Assembly: GCA_947488615.1 (NCBI GenBank)
Contig: CANKZU010000015.1
Location: 1-64,000 of the forward strand
Direction of reading: 5' to 3'
Length of the DNA: 64,000 nt
Source of the DNA: an uncultured Aurantimonas sp.
GTDB lineage: Bacteria > Pseudomonadota > Alphaproteobacteria > Rhizobiales > Rhizobiaceae
Shown: positions 52,908-62,287 of the stretch, one piece after another
Numbering within the stretch: position 1 is the stretch's first letter
How the letters are laid out: each line of letters starts with the position of its first letter
Translations under genes and position numbers: made by a program
Notes under the pieces: generated by a model
What the model was told of the DNA's origin: nothing
The model's database searches: none
Seen by the model: the letters and a program-made list of their open reading frames with translations, nothing else

Positions 52908-53962
52908 GCGTCGCTGGCCGTGCTTGCAACGGCGGCCGCTGTCGCCATTTGGCCGGCGAGACGCAGAGCAGCGATGAAGCTGTCGGGGCGCGCTTTGCCA
53001 GTTCCAGCAATGTCGGCGGCAGTGCCGTGGTCGGGAGACGTTCGGATGACGGGCAGGCCGAGCGTCGCATTGACCGTCTGGTCGAAGGCGAGCGTCTTCG
53101 CCGGGATCAATGCCTGATCGTGATACATGCAGATGGCGACGTCATAGCCGCGCCGCGCCTGCGGATGGAACATCGTATCGGCCGGCAGCGGCCCGAAGGC
53201 GTCGATTCCGGCGGCGCGCAGACGCTCGATTGCCGGCCGTATGACGGCCTCGTCTTCGCTGCCGATCGCGCCCTTTTCGCCAGCATGCGGGTTGAGGCCG
53301 GAAACCGCCAGGCGCGGCGCCGGGATTCCCAGGCGCTCGCGATAATCGGTCGCGACAATCCGGCATGTCGTTTCGATGAGTTCGGCCGTCAGGCTGCCGG
53401 GAACCGCGGCGATGGGAATATGGATCGTCACGGGAACGCAGGACAGTTCCGGCCCGGTCAGGAGCATCACCGGGGTGAACGATGCACCGAGCCGCCTCCC
53501 GCAGAGATCGGCGAGATATTCGGTATGCCCGGGATGGCGAAACCCGAAATCGTAGAGCGCTTTCTTGTCGATCGGCCCCGTGACCAGCGCGGAGGCTTGG
53601 CCCTCCAGGACCAGCGCCGTCGCCCGGTCGATCGCCTCGATCGTCCCGGCCGCGTTGACGGGATCGACGACGCCGGGGGCTTCGAGATGTCTGTTCACCA
53701 GCGGCAGAATCACTAGCACGCCGGGCCGGATCGCCGCCACCTCGGAGGGCGCCGCGATGGTGTGGATGACGATGTCATAGCCGAGGCGGTTTGCCCGTTC
53801 GGACAGCATCACCGGATCGGCAAGGAGAAAGAACGCCGGCAGATCGTTCCGGTGATGGAGATGAATCGCTAGGGCAATGTCGGGCCCCACGCCTGAGGGT
53901 TCGCCAACAGTGACCGCGATCGGCTTGAGGTCGGACAAGGCCTGTCTGGCCGGTGAACTCAT
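52904..53962 (-). CDS. pdxA: 4-hydroxythreonine-4-phosphate dehydrogenase
   Basis: A 352-residue NAD-dependent enzyme of pyridoxal 5'-phosphate synthesis (DXP-dependent route). Visible features are [12 protein letters not shown] near the N-terminus and metal-binding histidines in [20 protein letters not shown] and [12 protein letters not shown] 53962 overlaps the surA stop by 4 bp. The surA-pdxA-rsmA order matches that of many proteobacteria. Confidence 0.96.
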   Translation of the reverse strand: MSSPARQALSDLKPIAVTVGEPSGVGPDIALAIHLHHRNDLPAFFLLADPVMLSERANRLGYDIVIHTIAAPSEVAAIRPGVLVILPLVNRHLEAPGVVDPVNAAGTIEAIDRATALVLEGQASALVTGPIDKKALYDFGFRHPGHTEYLADLCGRRLGASFTPVMLLTGPELSCVPVTIHIPIAAVPGSLTAELIETTCRIVATDYRERLGIPAPRLAVSGLNPHAGEKGAIGSEDEAVIRPAIERLRAAGIDAFGPLPADTMFHPQARRGYDVAICMYHDQALIPAKTLAFDQTVNATLGLPVIRTSPDHGTAADIAGTGKARPDSFIAALRLAGQMATAAAVASTASDA

Positions 53963-54903
53963 CGGCGGACGATCTGGGCCTTGCTCTTGAGTTCCTTGAG
54001 GAAGGCCGCGTCTGGCTCGCCGCCTTCGCCCAGCTTCTGTAGGTCGCGCGACTGGAAGACCATGGCAGCAGCGATATCGTCCGAAATGTTGCGGCTGTTG
54101 CAGACGGCAATGAACTCGACACCGCGGTCGGTTTGCTTCACCGGCGTCGTCCTGCCGACCGACGTGTTGATGATGTCGTCCTTCCAACGTGGCGGCAGTT
54201 CCGGCTGGGCGACACGGCCGAGATCGCGCACGGTCACATCACGCAGCGACTTGGCGATGTCGTAGGTCGACTCGCACGAGCGGAAGCGCGAGCGCATGCC
54301 ATTGGCCTCGCTCGTTCGCTTGCCGATGAGCGATTGACGCTGACCTTCGGGCACGACGAAGATGACCTGCTGCAGTGTGTACTCGGTGGTGGTCGGTTTC
54401 TTGCCGCCCTGAGCGAGCATCCGCTGAACGACCTCCTGCTCGCTCAGCTTGTCGCTGGTCCGCACCTTGGACTGGATGGCCTGACCCCAGCCCATCTGGA
54501 CGCGGATGTAATCCTTGAAGGCGCTCGCGGAGAAACCGGCGCGCGAGAGAACCTCGCTCAATTGCGCTTGGGTCAGCTTGTTATCCGCAGCGAATTTTCC
54601 GAAGGCCTCCTCGATAGCGGCATCGGGGATGTTGATCCCGCGTCGGCGGATTTCCTGTTTCTTCAGTTCCTCGTCGATCAACTCGTCGGTCGCCTTTTGC
54701 GTGGTGTTGCCACCGACCCGACGCAGTTTGAGGAAGGCCGCGCGTTGGCGGATCTGATAGGTCGTAATCGGCTGATTGTTGACGACGATGCTCACCTCGG
54801 ACGCCGCCTGGACAGGAGCCGCAGTGGCGGCAACCATCGTTGCGGATGCGGCAACGAGGGCGAGGACAACCGCCGTGTGATTGATGAAATCGCGAACGGT
54901 CAT
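53959..54903 (-). CDS. surA: Periplasmic chaperone, SurA N-terminal domain protein
   Basis: A 314-residue exported protein. A signal peptide spans about residues 1-35 (hydrophobic [19 protein letters not shown], cleavage near QAAS). The SurA N-terminal chaperone region follows ([20 protein letters not shown] to about 180). A parvulin-like segment of roughly 90 residues after that lacks the strongest parvulin motifs, so isomerase activity is doubtful. It assists outer-membrane protein folding, and its position after lptD fits. ATG 54903 is used because it starts the signal peptide. The upstream in-frame extension has no hydrophobic core at its start. Confidence 0.87.
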   Translation of the reverse strand: MTVRDFINHTAVVLALVAASATMVAATAAPVQAASEVSIVVNNQPITTYQIRQRAAFLKLRRVGGNTTQKATDELIDEELKKQEIRRRGINIPDAAIEEAFGKFAADNKLTQAQLSEVLSRAGFSASAFKDYIRVQMGWGQAIQSKVRTSDKLSEQEVVQRMLAQGGKKPTTTEYTLQQVIFVVPEGQRQSLIGKRTSEANGMRSRFRSCESTYDIAKSLRDVTVRDLGRVAQPELPPRWKDDIINTSVGRTTPVKQTDRGVEFIAVCNSRNISDDIAAAMVFQSRDLQKLGEGGEPDAAFLKELKSKAQIVRR

Positions 54904-55049
54904 GGTCCGACCAACTCCCTTGATAATGGCGTGCGGGCACATCAGTACGTCACCTATAGCGAGGCTTTGGCGAAAGGATGGTGATGGCGAGTGCCTCGCG
55001 CGCACCAGCGACCGAGAGCAGCTTCGAACCGATGCAGCCGGATACCGGA

Positions 55050-57467
55050 CTACTCCTCTTCACTCAGATCGTAGGATTGACTGAAATCGGAGATAGTGCG
55101 CAGGCCGACCTGGAACATCAGAGTCTTCGAATTCGACTCCTGCGTATAACGGTCGATCGTATCGCTGTAGGAAACAAGCAGGCTGAAACATTCGTCGGCG
55201 TAGCCGATACCAAACTTCTTTTCGACCACCGCGCTGTTTTCGACATCGTATCCCAAAGCGCCGGAGGCCGTCCAGTTTTCAGTGAATTTCAGGCTGCCCG
55301 AAGCCGTGACCTGGCTGCGATCGGAGATTGAACCATAGGTCGGCTGGGCCGCAATGTCCGTGTAGGTGATCTGCGCGCTGACCGGACCGGAAGAATAGGA
55401 ACCGTAGACATCGCTTCTGCGCAGAGCGTAGTCGATCTCGTCGAACCGCCCCTGGGCTCCGAACTCGAGCCCGATCGGTGTCCCGATGGCCAACGAGGTC
55501 ACGAAGTCGGAGCGGTCGGTTTCGAGGCCGGAGTCGAAACCGACGAGAGCCAAATCGGTTTGAGCGAAAGAATTGATTCCACTCAGATGGTAGGATTGCC
55601 CGACGACGGCATCGATCGTATAGCCGCTGTCGAGCGTCCCGGCGTAGCGCAGACCAACATTGGCGCGGCTCCCGCCCTCGATCCTGTCGTAGCCGGAGAA
55701 CTTGTCGAGTTGGAACAGATTGCCGGTGTTGAAGACCAGGCTTTGCGCATCCTCGTTCGGAAGGAAGCCGATTTGGGTTTCATCCGGCCGAACGATGAGT
55801 TGGCCGATCGGTTCGATTACGTGCGAGGCGTTCGCGGTTTCTATCAGATAGGGATAACGCGCCTCAATCGCCGCCGTCGCCATGCCGCGCGCACCGGAAT
55901 CGTCACGAGTAAGCGCGCCGATGGAGCCGCCAATCCGATCGGTCTCCATGTCCGTGGCGAAGAGATCGCCGCGCAAGGATGCGGTCGGACTGAGGACGAG
56001 CCCCGATGACAGCGTATAGGTGTCGCTCCAGGCTGCCTGCGCTGTGCCGCGGGTGTAGTCGCCCTCGAGGCCATTGTGACGTAGGATATCTGTTCTGAGC
56101 CTGCCGCAGGTCGTTCGACCGTCCACCTCCCTGATCGTCGAGGGGTCGCAAATTCTGGTGAGCGATTCCTCTTCACGGTAGAGCGAAGTGACGTTAACAT
56201 CGAGCTCCACCTCGCCGCCAAACACGGCTTCCTGCTCGATCCGTTCGTAGTCGAAGGCCGGAGCAACGAGCGGCTGCGTATCGCTCTGGTTCGGGTTGAT
56301 CGACTGATATTCGAACTTTTGGCCGCGCAGGTCGAAATAGCTCTGGTCCCCAAGGCCGGTCAGGTAGATTTCCGACGTCTGCAGTGTTGAGCCAAAATTT
56401 GCGATATCGTAGGTGGCCGAGAAATTCTCATCCGATTGCATGAGGATGTCCCAACCGAACGTCCAGCGGTCGGTCAGCGCAAAGCGGCCCGTCGTGCCGA
56501 TCATGCCGCGGTCGGTGTTGACGAAATCGGGTCTGTCGGAGAACGACGTATTCTCGTCGGCAAAGGCGTCAGGATCCTGCTGGATAATTCCCGCCGTCTG
56601 GAGGGTGAAAAAGCCGTTGCTGAGCGCCTGGCGATATTCGGCCTCGGCCAGGAAGCCTTGCTTTGTATAGTAAGTGCCCGCGACCGTGACGTCCTTGTCG
56701 TCGGACAGCGCGATGAAATACGGCACACGCAGCCCGTAGCCCAATTCCTCGGACGAACGGAAAGCCGGCGTCAAGAACCCGGATTTGCGTTTGACCGTCG
56801 GATCCGGGGACTGGAAATAGGGCAGGTAGGCGATCGGAGCGCCGAAGAATTCGAAGCGCGCGCCATAATAGCGAATCTCCTTCTCGGTCTGGTCCCAGAC
56901 GATCTTGCGGGCTTTCACTTGCCAGAGCGGCGCTCGTTCTGGATGTGCCCGGCATGGCTCGCATGCCGTATAGACGCCTTGCTGAAAAGTCGTGACGCTG
57001 CCGTCGCGCCGAACCGCCTCGGTGGCGGCGAAGCGCGTGTTGTCGGGCGCCTCGATCCGCAGCGCCTTGACGAAGCCGTCGCGGAAATCGTCGGTGATGT
57101 CGATCGTGTCGGCGTAGACCTTATTGCCGTCAGGCTGTTGCAATTCGACATCGCCTGAAGCGAGCAACCGACGGGTTTTCTGATCGTAGACGACCTGGCG
57201 GGCGACCAGCTTGTAGGATCCGTAGTCGATCTGGACGCCGCCGGACGCCGTTACGACCGAGCTGTCGCTGTCATAGGTGACGGTGTCGGCTTCGAGAAAC
57301 ATCTGGGCCCCTTCGGGCGCGGCGATGTCGGTCGGAAGTGTCGATTGAGCATACGCAGGCGCGCCAGCGAATCCGAGGCCGCAAACGGCCGTTCCCGCCA
57401 GAAGAAAGGCGTTCAGATGCGACCGGGTTCCCCCCAGTCCTCCGCGATCGGTCCCCCTCGCAATCAT
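55050..57467 (-). CDS. lptD: LPS assembly protein LptD
   Basis: An 805-residue outer-membrane protein that inserts lipopolysaccharide into the outer leaflet. A signal peptide spans about residues 1-41 (cleavage after AYA-Q). The periplasmic OstA/LptA-like beta-jellyroll region (about 50-200; DTVTYDSDSSVVTASGGVQ) is followed by the beta-barrel, including GAPIAYLPYFQSPDP. Paired cysteines in TACEPCRAHPE are noted. The start lies 3 bp after the lptG stop. A 146-bp gap separates it from surA. Confidence 0.95.
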   Translation of the reverse strand: MIARGTDRGGLGGTRSHLNAFLLAGTAVCGLGFAGAPAYAQSTLPTDIAAPEGAQMFLEADTVTYDSDSSVVTASGGVQIDYGSYKLVARQVVYDQKTRRLLASGDVELQQPDGNKVYADTIDITDDFRDGFVKALRIEAPDNTRFAATEAVRRDGSVTTFQQGVYTACEPCRAHPERAPLWQVKARKIVWDQTEKEIRYYGARFEFFGAPIAYLPYFQSPDPTVKRKSGFLTPAFRSSEELGYGLRVPYFIALSDDKDVTVAGTYYTKQGFLAEAEYRQALSNGFFTLQTAGIIQQDPDAFADENTSFSDRPDFVNTDRGMIGTTGRFALTDRWTFGWDILMQSDENFSATYDIANFGSTLQTSEIYLTGLGDQSYFDLRGQKFEYQSINPNQSDTQPLVAPAFDYERIEQEAVFGGEVELDVNVTSLYREEESLTRICDPSTIREVDGRTTCGRLRTDILRHNGLEGDYTRGTAQAAWSDTYTLSSGLVLSPTASLRGDLFATDMETDRIGGSIGALTRDDSGARGMATAAIEARYPYLIETANASHVIEPIGQLIVRPDETQIGFLPNEDAQSLVFNTGNLFQLDKFSGYDRIEGGSRANVGLRYAGTLDSGYTIDAVVGQSYHLSGINSFAQTDLALVGFDSGLETDRSDFVTSLAIGTPIGLEFGAQGRFDEIDYALRRSDVYGSYSSGPVSAQITYTDIAAQPTYGSISDRSQVTASGSLKFTENWTASGALGYDVENSAVVEKKFGIGYADECFSLLVSYSDTIDRYTQESNSKTLMFQVGLRTISDFSQSYDLSEEE

Positions 57468-57470
57468 GAC

Positions 57471-58553
57471 TCAACCATCCTCTTGATGGAGCAGGATCGT
57501 TACCCCAACCAGTCCTGCCGCCAGGACCGGAAACCAGGCGGCAATTACAGGCGGAACCACCGAGTTGCTACCCAGGGCTTTCGCCAGAAACGTCACGACG
57601 TACAGCACGAAACCGGCTAATACGCCACCTGCTATCGTCCTACCAGATTGGCCGGTCCGCGAAAACCTCGTTGCCACGGTCGCGCCAAGCAAGGTCATAG
57701 CGATGAACAGCGCCGGCTGGGCGATCAGGGTATTGTACTGCATCGAAAATGCCATGGAGTTAAAGCCAAGGCTCGCCGCCACGTTTATCTTCGATCCGAG
57801 CTCCCAGATCGAGATCGCCTCCGGGTCGGCAAGACGTTGCTCGATATATTCCGGTTTGAGGCCGGTCGGCAGCCGATAACTTGCCGGATACTCAGGTGTT
57901 CGGCCAATGCGCGTGATGCGCGGCTCCTCGAGAATCCACGCTCCTTCGGTCAAGGTGGCACGCGGAGAATCGATGCGGTCGCGCACAATTCCGTCATCGT
58001 TTAACACGAAGGCCGTCACCCCACCCAGGAGCGCGCCGCTGCGCGCCACCGTCGTCGCACCGAGTATCGAGTTGATTCCTTCGCTGTTCTGCCGCAGCCA
58101 CGGGACGCGGTCGGAATCATCGACGAGAACCGTGTCGTCGGACATGGCCTGCATGTCCTGGGCGAGCGACTTGGTATAGGCGGACAGTGGATTGTAGACG
58201 AAGGTCGCGGCGATGCCGATGAGCAGGGAGCCCGCCGCAAATGGGATCAGAATCTGCCAGATCGACACGCCTGAGGCGCGGGCGACGACGAGTTCAAGCC
58301 GGCGATTGAGCGCCAGCAGCGTGTAAACCGACGAGAACAGGATAATGAAAGGAAATGCCTGGCCGATAAACGAAGGGACGCGCAACGCTGAAAACAGGGC
58401 CACAGCTCCCACGCCTACATCCGGGAGGCCGCCCCGTCGGCTGATTTCGATCATATCGATCAGGTAGATCAGCGCGAAGACGGCAAGCAGGGTCGACAGG
58501 AAGCTTACCACGTAGAGTCGGAAGAAATAACGGTTCAAAGTCCAGTTGGTCAT
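57471..58553 (-). CDS. lptG: LPS export ABC transporter permease LptG
   Basis: A 360-residue permease with six membrane helices, three at each end (FFRLYVVSFLSTLLAVFALI first), and a periplasmic beta-jellyroll between them that passes LPS to LptC/LptA. ATG 58553 overlaps lptF by 4 bp. A longer in-frame extension upstream lies inside lptF and is rejected. Confidence 0.94.
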   Translation of the reverse strand: MTNWTLNRYFFRLYVVSFLSTLLAVFALIYLIDMIEISRRGGLPDVGVGAVALFSALRVPSFIGQAFPFIILFSSVYTLLALNRRLELVVARASGVSIWQILIPFAAGSLLIGIAATFVYNPLSAYTKSLAQDMQAMSDDTVLVDDSDRVPWLRQNSEGINSILGATTVARSGALLGGVTAFVLNDDGIVRDRIDSPRATLTEGAWILEEPRITRIGRTPEYPASYRLPTGLKPEYIEQRLADPEAISIWELGSKINVAASLGFNSMAFSMQYNTLIAQPALFIAMTLLGATVATRFSRTGQSGRTIAGGVLAGFVLYVVTFLAKALGSNSVVPPVIAAWFPVLAAGLVGVTILLHQEDG

Positions 58554-59743
58554 TGTCCGGCGGTGCCCCGCGCTGACTGGCGAAACGGCCCCCAACGCCC
58601 GATCGCCGTGCCGATCCGATATGACGCGTTGGCGAACTTCTCAAACAGCGACCAGCGGGACAGATTGACATCGCGCATGATCAGGACGGTGTTCAGGGTA
58701 ATCGCGCTAAGCGGCAACCCGTATGTCACCAGGACCCAGATGAAGTTCTCGTCGATCAGCGATAGCGTCACGAAGCCGATCGCCTTCAGACCCAGGCCGC
58801 CAATGAGCCCGAGAGCCATCGCCGGCCCGGTACCCTGCCGATTGGTACGCGGCTGGCCTGCGACCACCACCGCCCATAACGCGAAGGCCAATGCGTAAAG
58901 CCAGTTCGTCATCCGATCGGTCAATTCCTCCGTCAGGACGGCGGGTCTGGTCTGATAGAGCGCGTCGTTCGGGTCCGGCCAAATAAGGGCGAAAGTGCTC
59001 CGCTCGGACGCCCGGATCCAGTCGCCGCGGGTGGCGGGTTTTAACTCGGCAAGGTCGAAAGCATAGGTCTGAAACTCGATCACGGAGATCCCGCCGTCGG
59101 ATTTGCTCCGGCGATGCAACTGACCGTCGTAGAGCAGGAGTAGCGACTGCTGGTCCTGCTTATGGATTTTTGCCTCGCGGGCAAAATAGGTCAGGTCGGT
59201 CGCCGCGTCGCGGGTATCGGCAATGACGAGGCTTTCGACGGTCGAGCCCCGTGCGGTGCCGATACTGACCACGAGTCCAGGCTGCACCCGTTCGAACCGG
59301 CCCGGCTGCAGAAACAGCGTAATGGTATCGGCATTGATCGAGCGGATTCCGTTTTGAAAGGCACTCGCCGAGGCTGGGCCGATGACGTGGGCGATAAACA
59401 AAATGAGCAGTCCGCCGATCAATCCGAGCGCGACGATGGGTTTGGCGATCACCGATTGGGAGGCGCCAGACGCGGCAATGACCGGACGTTCGGAGTCGGT
59501 GTTCAGCGAGTTCAATGCCTGGATCGCGCCGATGAGGATCGCGAATGGGACCACGCCGGCCGTCAGATCCGGCAGCAGCATCAAGGCGATCCAGAAGATG
59601 CTGCCCGCCGCCGAAGCGCTGGTCTTGACGATATCGATGCGCGACAGCGCCTGCACGATCCAAACGATCAACACCAGCGACGCCAGAGAAGCGGCGGCAT
59701 AGGTGATGGCGCGTTTGAAGAGATATCGTTCGAGGAGCGTCAT
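58550..59743 (-). CDS. lptF: LPS export ABC transporter permease LptF
   Basis: A 397-residue partner of LptG with the same layout: an N-terminal RYLFKRAITYAAASLASLVL helix, two more helices, a periplasmic beta-jellyroll (about 130-280) and three C-terminal helices including WLYALAFALWAVVVAG. It is the first gene of the lptF-lptG-lptD-surA-pdxA-rsmA operon and is divergent from pepA across 254 bp. LptB ATPase and LptA/LptC are not in this window. Confidence 0.94.
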   Translation of the reverse strand: MTLLERYLFKRAITYAAASLASLVLIVWIVQALSRIDIVKTSASAAGSIFWIALMLLPDLTAGVVPFAILIGAIQALNSLNTDSERPVIAASGASQSVIAKPIVALGLIGGLLILFIAHVIGPASASAFQNGIRSINADTITLFLQPGRFERVQPGLVVSIGTARGSTVESLVIADTRDAATDLTYFAREAKIHKQDQQSLLLLYDGQLHRRSKSDGGISVIEFQTYAFDLAELKPATRGDWIRASERSTFALIWPDPNDALYQTRPAVLTEELTDRMTNWLYALAFALWAVVVAGQPRTNRQGTGPAMALGLIGGLGLKAIGFVTLSLIDENFIWVLVTYGLPLSAITLNTVLIMRDVNLSRWSLFEKFANASYRIGTAIGRWGPFRQSARGTAGQ

Positions 59744-59997
59744 GAGACTCGCGCGTTACAAGGTGCCGCCCGATGGCATCACTCTTGGCCTTTTAGCGTC
59801 CGAGGCTGACCGGAAGCCGGACGATGCCCTTTAAATGACTGTAGCAGCTTGGCTAAAGAAGGGCGAAGGACTGTCGTTGACGCGGTGTAACGGCTGGGAC
59901 CACTCTTGCAAAGCCTTTGGCCGGGGCCATCATAGGAGCGAGCGACCCACCGGGGCCGCCGACCTGTTCCAGTCAGGACAATCTTCCAGGAGTTTTC

Positions 59998-61503
59998 ATG
60001 GCCACTCTTCCTACGATCGAATTCGTCTCGCGCGATGCGACGCCTGAAGGCGTCATGGTAGTGCTGGCCGGGAAAGCGGGCGTGCTGGCCGATGACATCG
60101 ATGCCCAGGTAAAGGCGCTGGTGGAGAAGGCCGCGAAGGTCGCGAAATTTAGAGGCAAGTCGCTGGCTACGCTGGATCTACTGGCGCCGGGCGAGGTGGC
60201 TGTCGATCGCCTGTTGGTCGTCGGAACCCATTCGGACAAGGCGCTGGTGGAAGAGGATTGGCTCAAGATTGGCGGAGTGATCGCCGCGAAGACCAAAGGA
60301 GCCGAAACCGTTACCGTGCGCTGTGAACGGCCTGCTGGAGAGTCCGTCAGCGCTGAGGAAGCCGCGACCCTGGCGGTCGGCGCGACTTTGCGAACTTACG
60401 ATTTCGATCTCTACAAGACCAAGAAGCCGAAGAAAGACGAGGAGCCTGATGACCCCGACGCGGTAACGCGGATCGCGATCGCCGTCGAGGATCCGGATGC
60501 GGCAAGGGCCGCCTACCATGTCGCGGAAGCAGTCGCCGCGGGTACGGTGCTCGCCCGCGATCTCGTCAACGAGCCGGCCAATACTCTCGGGCCGGTCGAA
60601 TTCGCCGATCGCATCGCGGAACTCGATGAGCACGGGCTGGAGGTCGAGATCCTGACCGAAAAGGAAATGCGCGATCTGAAGATGGACGCGCTTCTCGGTG
60701 TCGCGCAGGGCTCGCCGCGCCCACCACGGCTGGCGATCATGCGTTGGAACGGTGGCGACGAAGGCGAGGCGCCGATCGCTTTCGTCGGCAAGGGCGTCGT
60801 CTTCGACACCGGCGGCATTTCGATCAAGCCGTCAGCTTCCATGGACGAGATGAAGGGCGACATGGGCGGCGCGGCGGCGGTCACCGGTCTGATGCGGGCG
60901 CTCGCCGGCCGCAAGGCCAAGGTGAATGCGATCGGCATAGTCGGATTGGTGGAGAACGCCGTCGACGGCAACGCCCAGCGCCCCGGCGACATTGTCAAGG
61001 CGATGTCCGGCACGACGATCGAGGTCCTCAACACCGACGCCGAGGGACGGTTGGTGCTGGCCGACGCGCTCTGGTACTGTCAGGACCGGTTCAAGCCCAA
61101 ATTCATGATCGACCTCGCCACCCTGACCGGCGCGATCATCGTGGCACTCGGCAATCATCATGCCGGGCTCTTCTCCAACAATGACGAACTCGCCGAGCGC
61201 CTCACGGCTGCCGGGAAGACGTCCGGCGAGAAGGTCTGGCGGCTGCCGCTCGCTCCCGAATATGACAAGCTGATCGAAGGCAAGTTCGCCGACATCAAGA
61301 ATATCGGCGGCGGTCGTGCGGCCGGATCTGTCACTGCCGCCCAGTTCCTGCAGCGCTTCGTCAACGACGTTCCCTGGGCGCATCTCGACATCGCAGGCAC
61401 GGCGATGGGCTCGCCGTCCAACGAATACAATCAGTCCTGGGCGTCGGGGTTCGGTGTGCGGCTGCTCAACCAGCTCGTCGCCGATCACTATCAGTCACGA
61501 TAG
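59998..61503 (+). CDS. pepA: Leucyl aminopeptidase (M17)
   Basis: A 501-residue cytosolic di-metal aminopeptidase. Metal and catalytic residues are Lys265 and Asp270 ([11 protein letters not shown]), Lys277, Asp288, and Asp347, Glu349, Arg351 in NTDAEGRL. The N-terminal ~170 residues form the usual regulatory/DNA-binding-type domain. AGGAG lies 7 nt before ATG 59998. The frame opens about 80 bp earlier, but the strong site fixes the start. It is divergent from lptF and upstream of holC, a pairing seen widely in proteobacteria. Confidence 0.96.
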   Translation: MATLPTIEFVSRDATPEGVMVVLAGKAGVLADDIDAQVKALVEKAAKVAKFRGKSLATLDLLAPGEVAVDRLLVVGTHSDKALVEEDWLKIGGVIAAKTKGAETVTVRCERPAGESVSAEEAATLAVGATLRTYDFDLYKTKKPKKDEEPDDPDAVTRIAIAVEDPDAARAAYHVAEAVAAGTVLARDLVNEPANTLGPVEFADRIAELDEHGLEVEILTEKEMRDLKMDALLGVAQGSPRPPRLAIMRWNGGDEGEAPIAFVGKGVVFDTGGISIKPSASMDEMKGDMGGAAAVTGLMRALAGRKAKVNAIGIVGLVENAVDGNAQRPGDIVKAMSGTTIEVLNTDAEGRLVLADALWYCQDRFKPKFMIDLATLTGAIIVALGNHHAGLFSNNDELAERLTAAGKTSGEKVWRLPLAPEYDKLIEGKFADIKNIGGGRAAGSVTAAQFLQRFVNDVPWAHLDIAGTAMGSPSNEYNQSWASGFGVRLLNQLVADHYQSR

Positions 61504-61783
61504 GACGGGCCGGGCTTAGAGCATCGGACGATAATATGAACGCGTTCTGCCAGCCCCTGGCCCAGCGATCGCCCCGCGCCGGATGGCGCGGAAAGGTCGA
61601 TCGGCGGGACTGGAATCCTGCCGTTTGCCAGAGGCAAACAGGCGGGCGGGTTTCCGGTCGCCGGGCGCCCACTTTGTCGTCCGGCTCGACCGTAGCGCCG
61701 CTACGCTCGTCGCCGCCCTCCGCGTGGATCACCTCGGTGAACCGGGAAACAGAACCGCGTCCCTATTACCGTCCGATGCTCCA

Positions 61784-62236
61784 ATGACCGAGGTCCTGTT
61801 CTACCATCTGACAGAAAGTCGGCTCGAGGATGCCCTGCCAGGCCTTCTCGAACGAAGCTTGGCCAAGGGCTGGCGGGTCGTTGTGCAATTTGCCAGCGAG
61901 GAGCGTCGCGACGCTCTCGACCATCATCTCTGGGTCTACAAGGACGAGAGCTTTCTGCCGCACGGCAGCGATGCCGACGGCTCCGGCGCGCTGCAGCCGA
62001 TCTTGCTGACCGTCGAGGCGGGCCAGGAGGCCAACGATCCGCATGTGCGGTTCCTGGTCGAGGGCGCGGCGCCCGCCGCGCTCGATCGCTATGTCCGCGC
62101 GGTCTATCTCTTCGACGGCCATGACGAGGCCCAGATTGCCCGGGCGCGGGAGCGCTGGACGGTCGAAAAATCCGCCGGCCACGACGTCACCTATTGGCAG
62201 CAGACCGATGGGGGCAGGTGGGTCAAGAAGGCGTAG
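61784..62236 (+). CDS. holC: DNA polymerase III subunit chi
   Basis: A 150-residue protein of the HolC fold. It begins TEVLFYHLTESRLEDALPGLL and has WRVVVQFASEERRDALD, LWVYKDESFLPHG and PILLT segments of chi. Chi links the clamp loader to single-stranded DNA binding protein at the fork. ATG 61784 is chosen over upstream in-frame codons, which encode non-conserved residues. It lies 280 bp after pepA. Confidence 0.9.
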   Translation: MTEVLFYHLTESRLEDALPGLLERSLAKGWRVVVQFASEERRDALDHHLWVYKDESFLPHGSDADGSGALQPILLTVEAGQEANDPHVRFLVEGAAPAALDRYVRAVYLFDGHDEAQIARARERWTVEKSAGHDVTYWQQTDGGRWVKKA

Positions 62237-62287
62237 CGTCCACCGCGTGACTGATACCGTTCGTGCGCCGCTTTGCGTTCGCCGCGC

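Noticed and set aside
61504..61783. 83-codon open frame between pepA and holC, plus a 10-bp hairpin at 61620-61643
   Set aside because: The frame has no ribosome binding site, is Arg/Ser-rich and overlaps the holC start. The hairpin has a bulge and no T-run, so it was not called a terminator.
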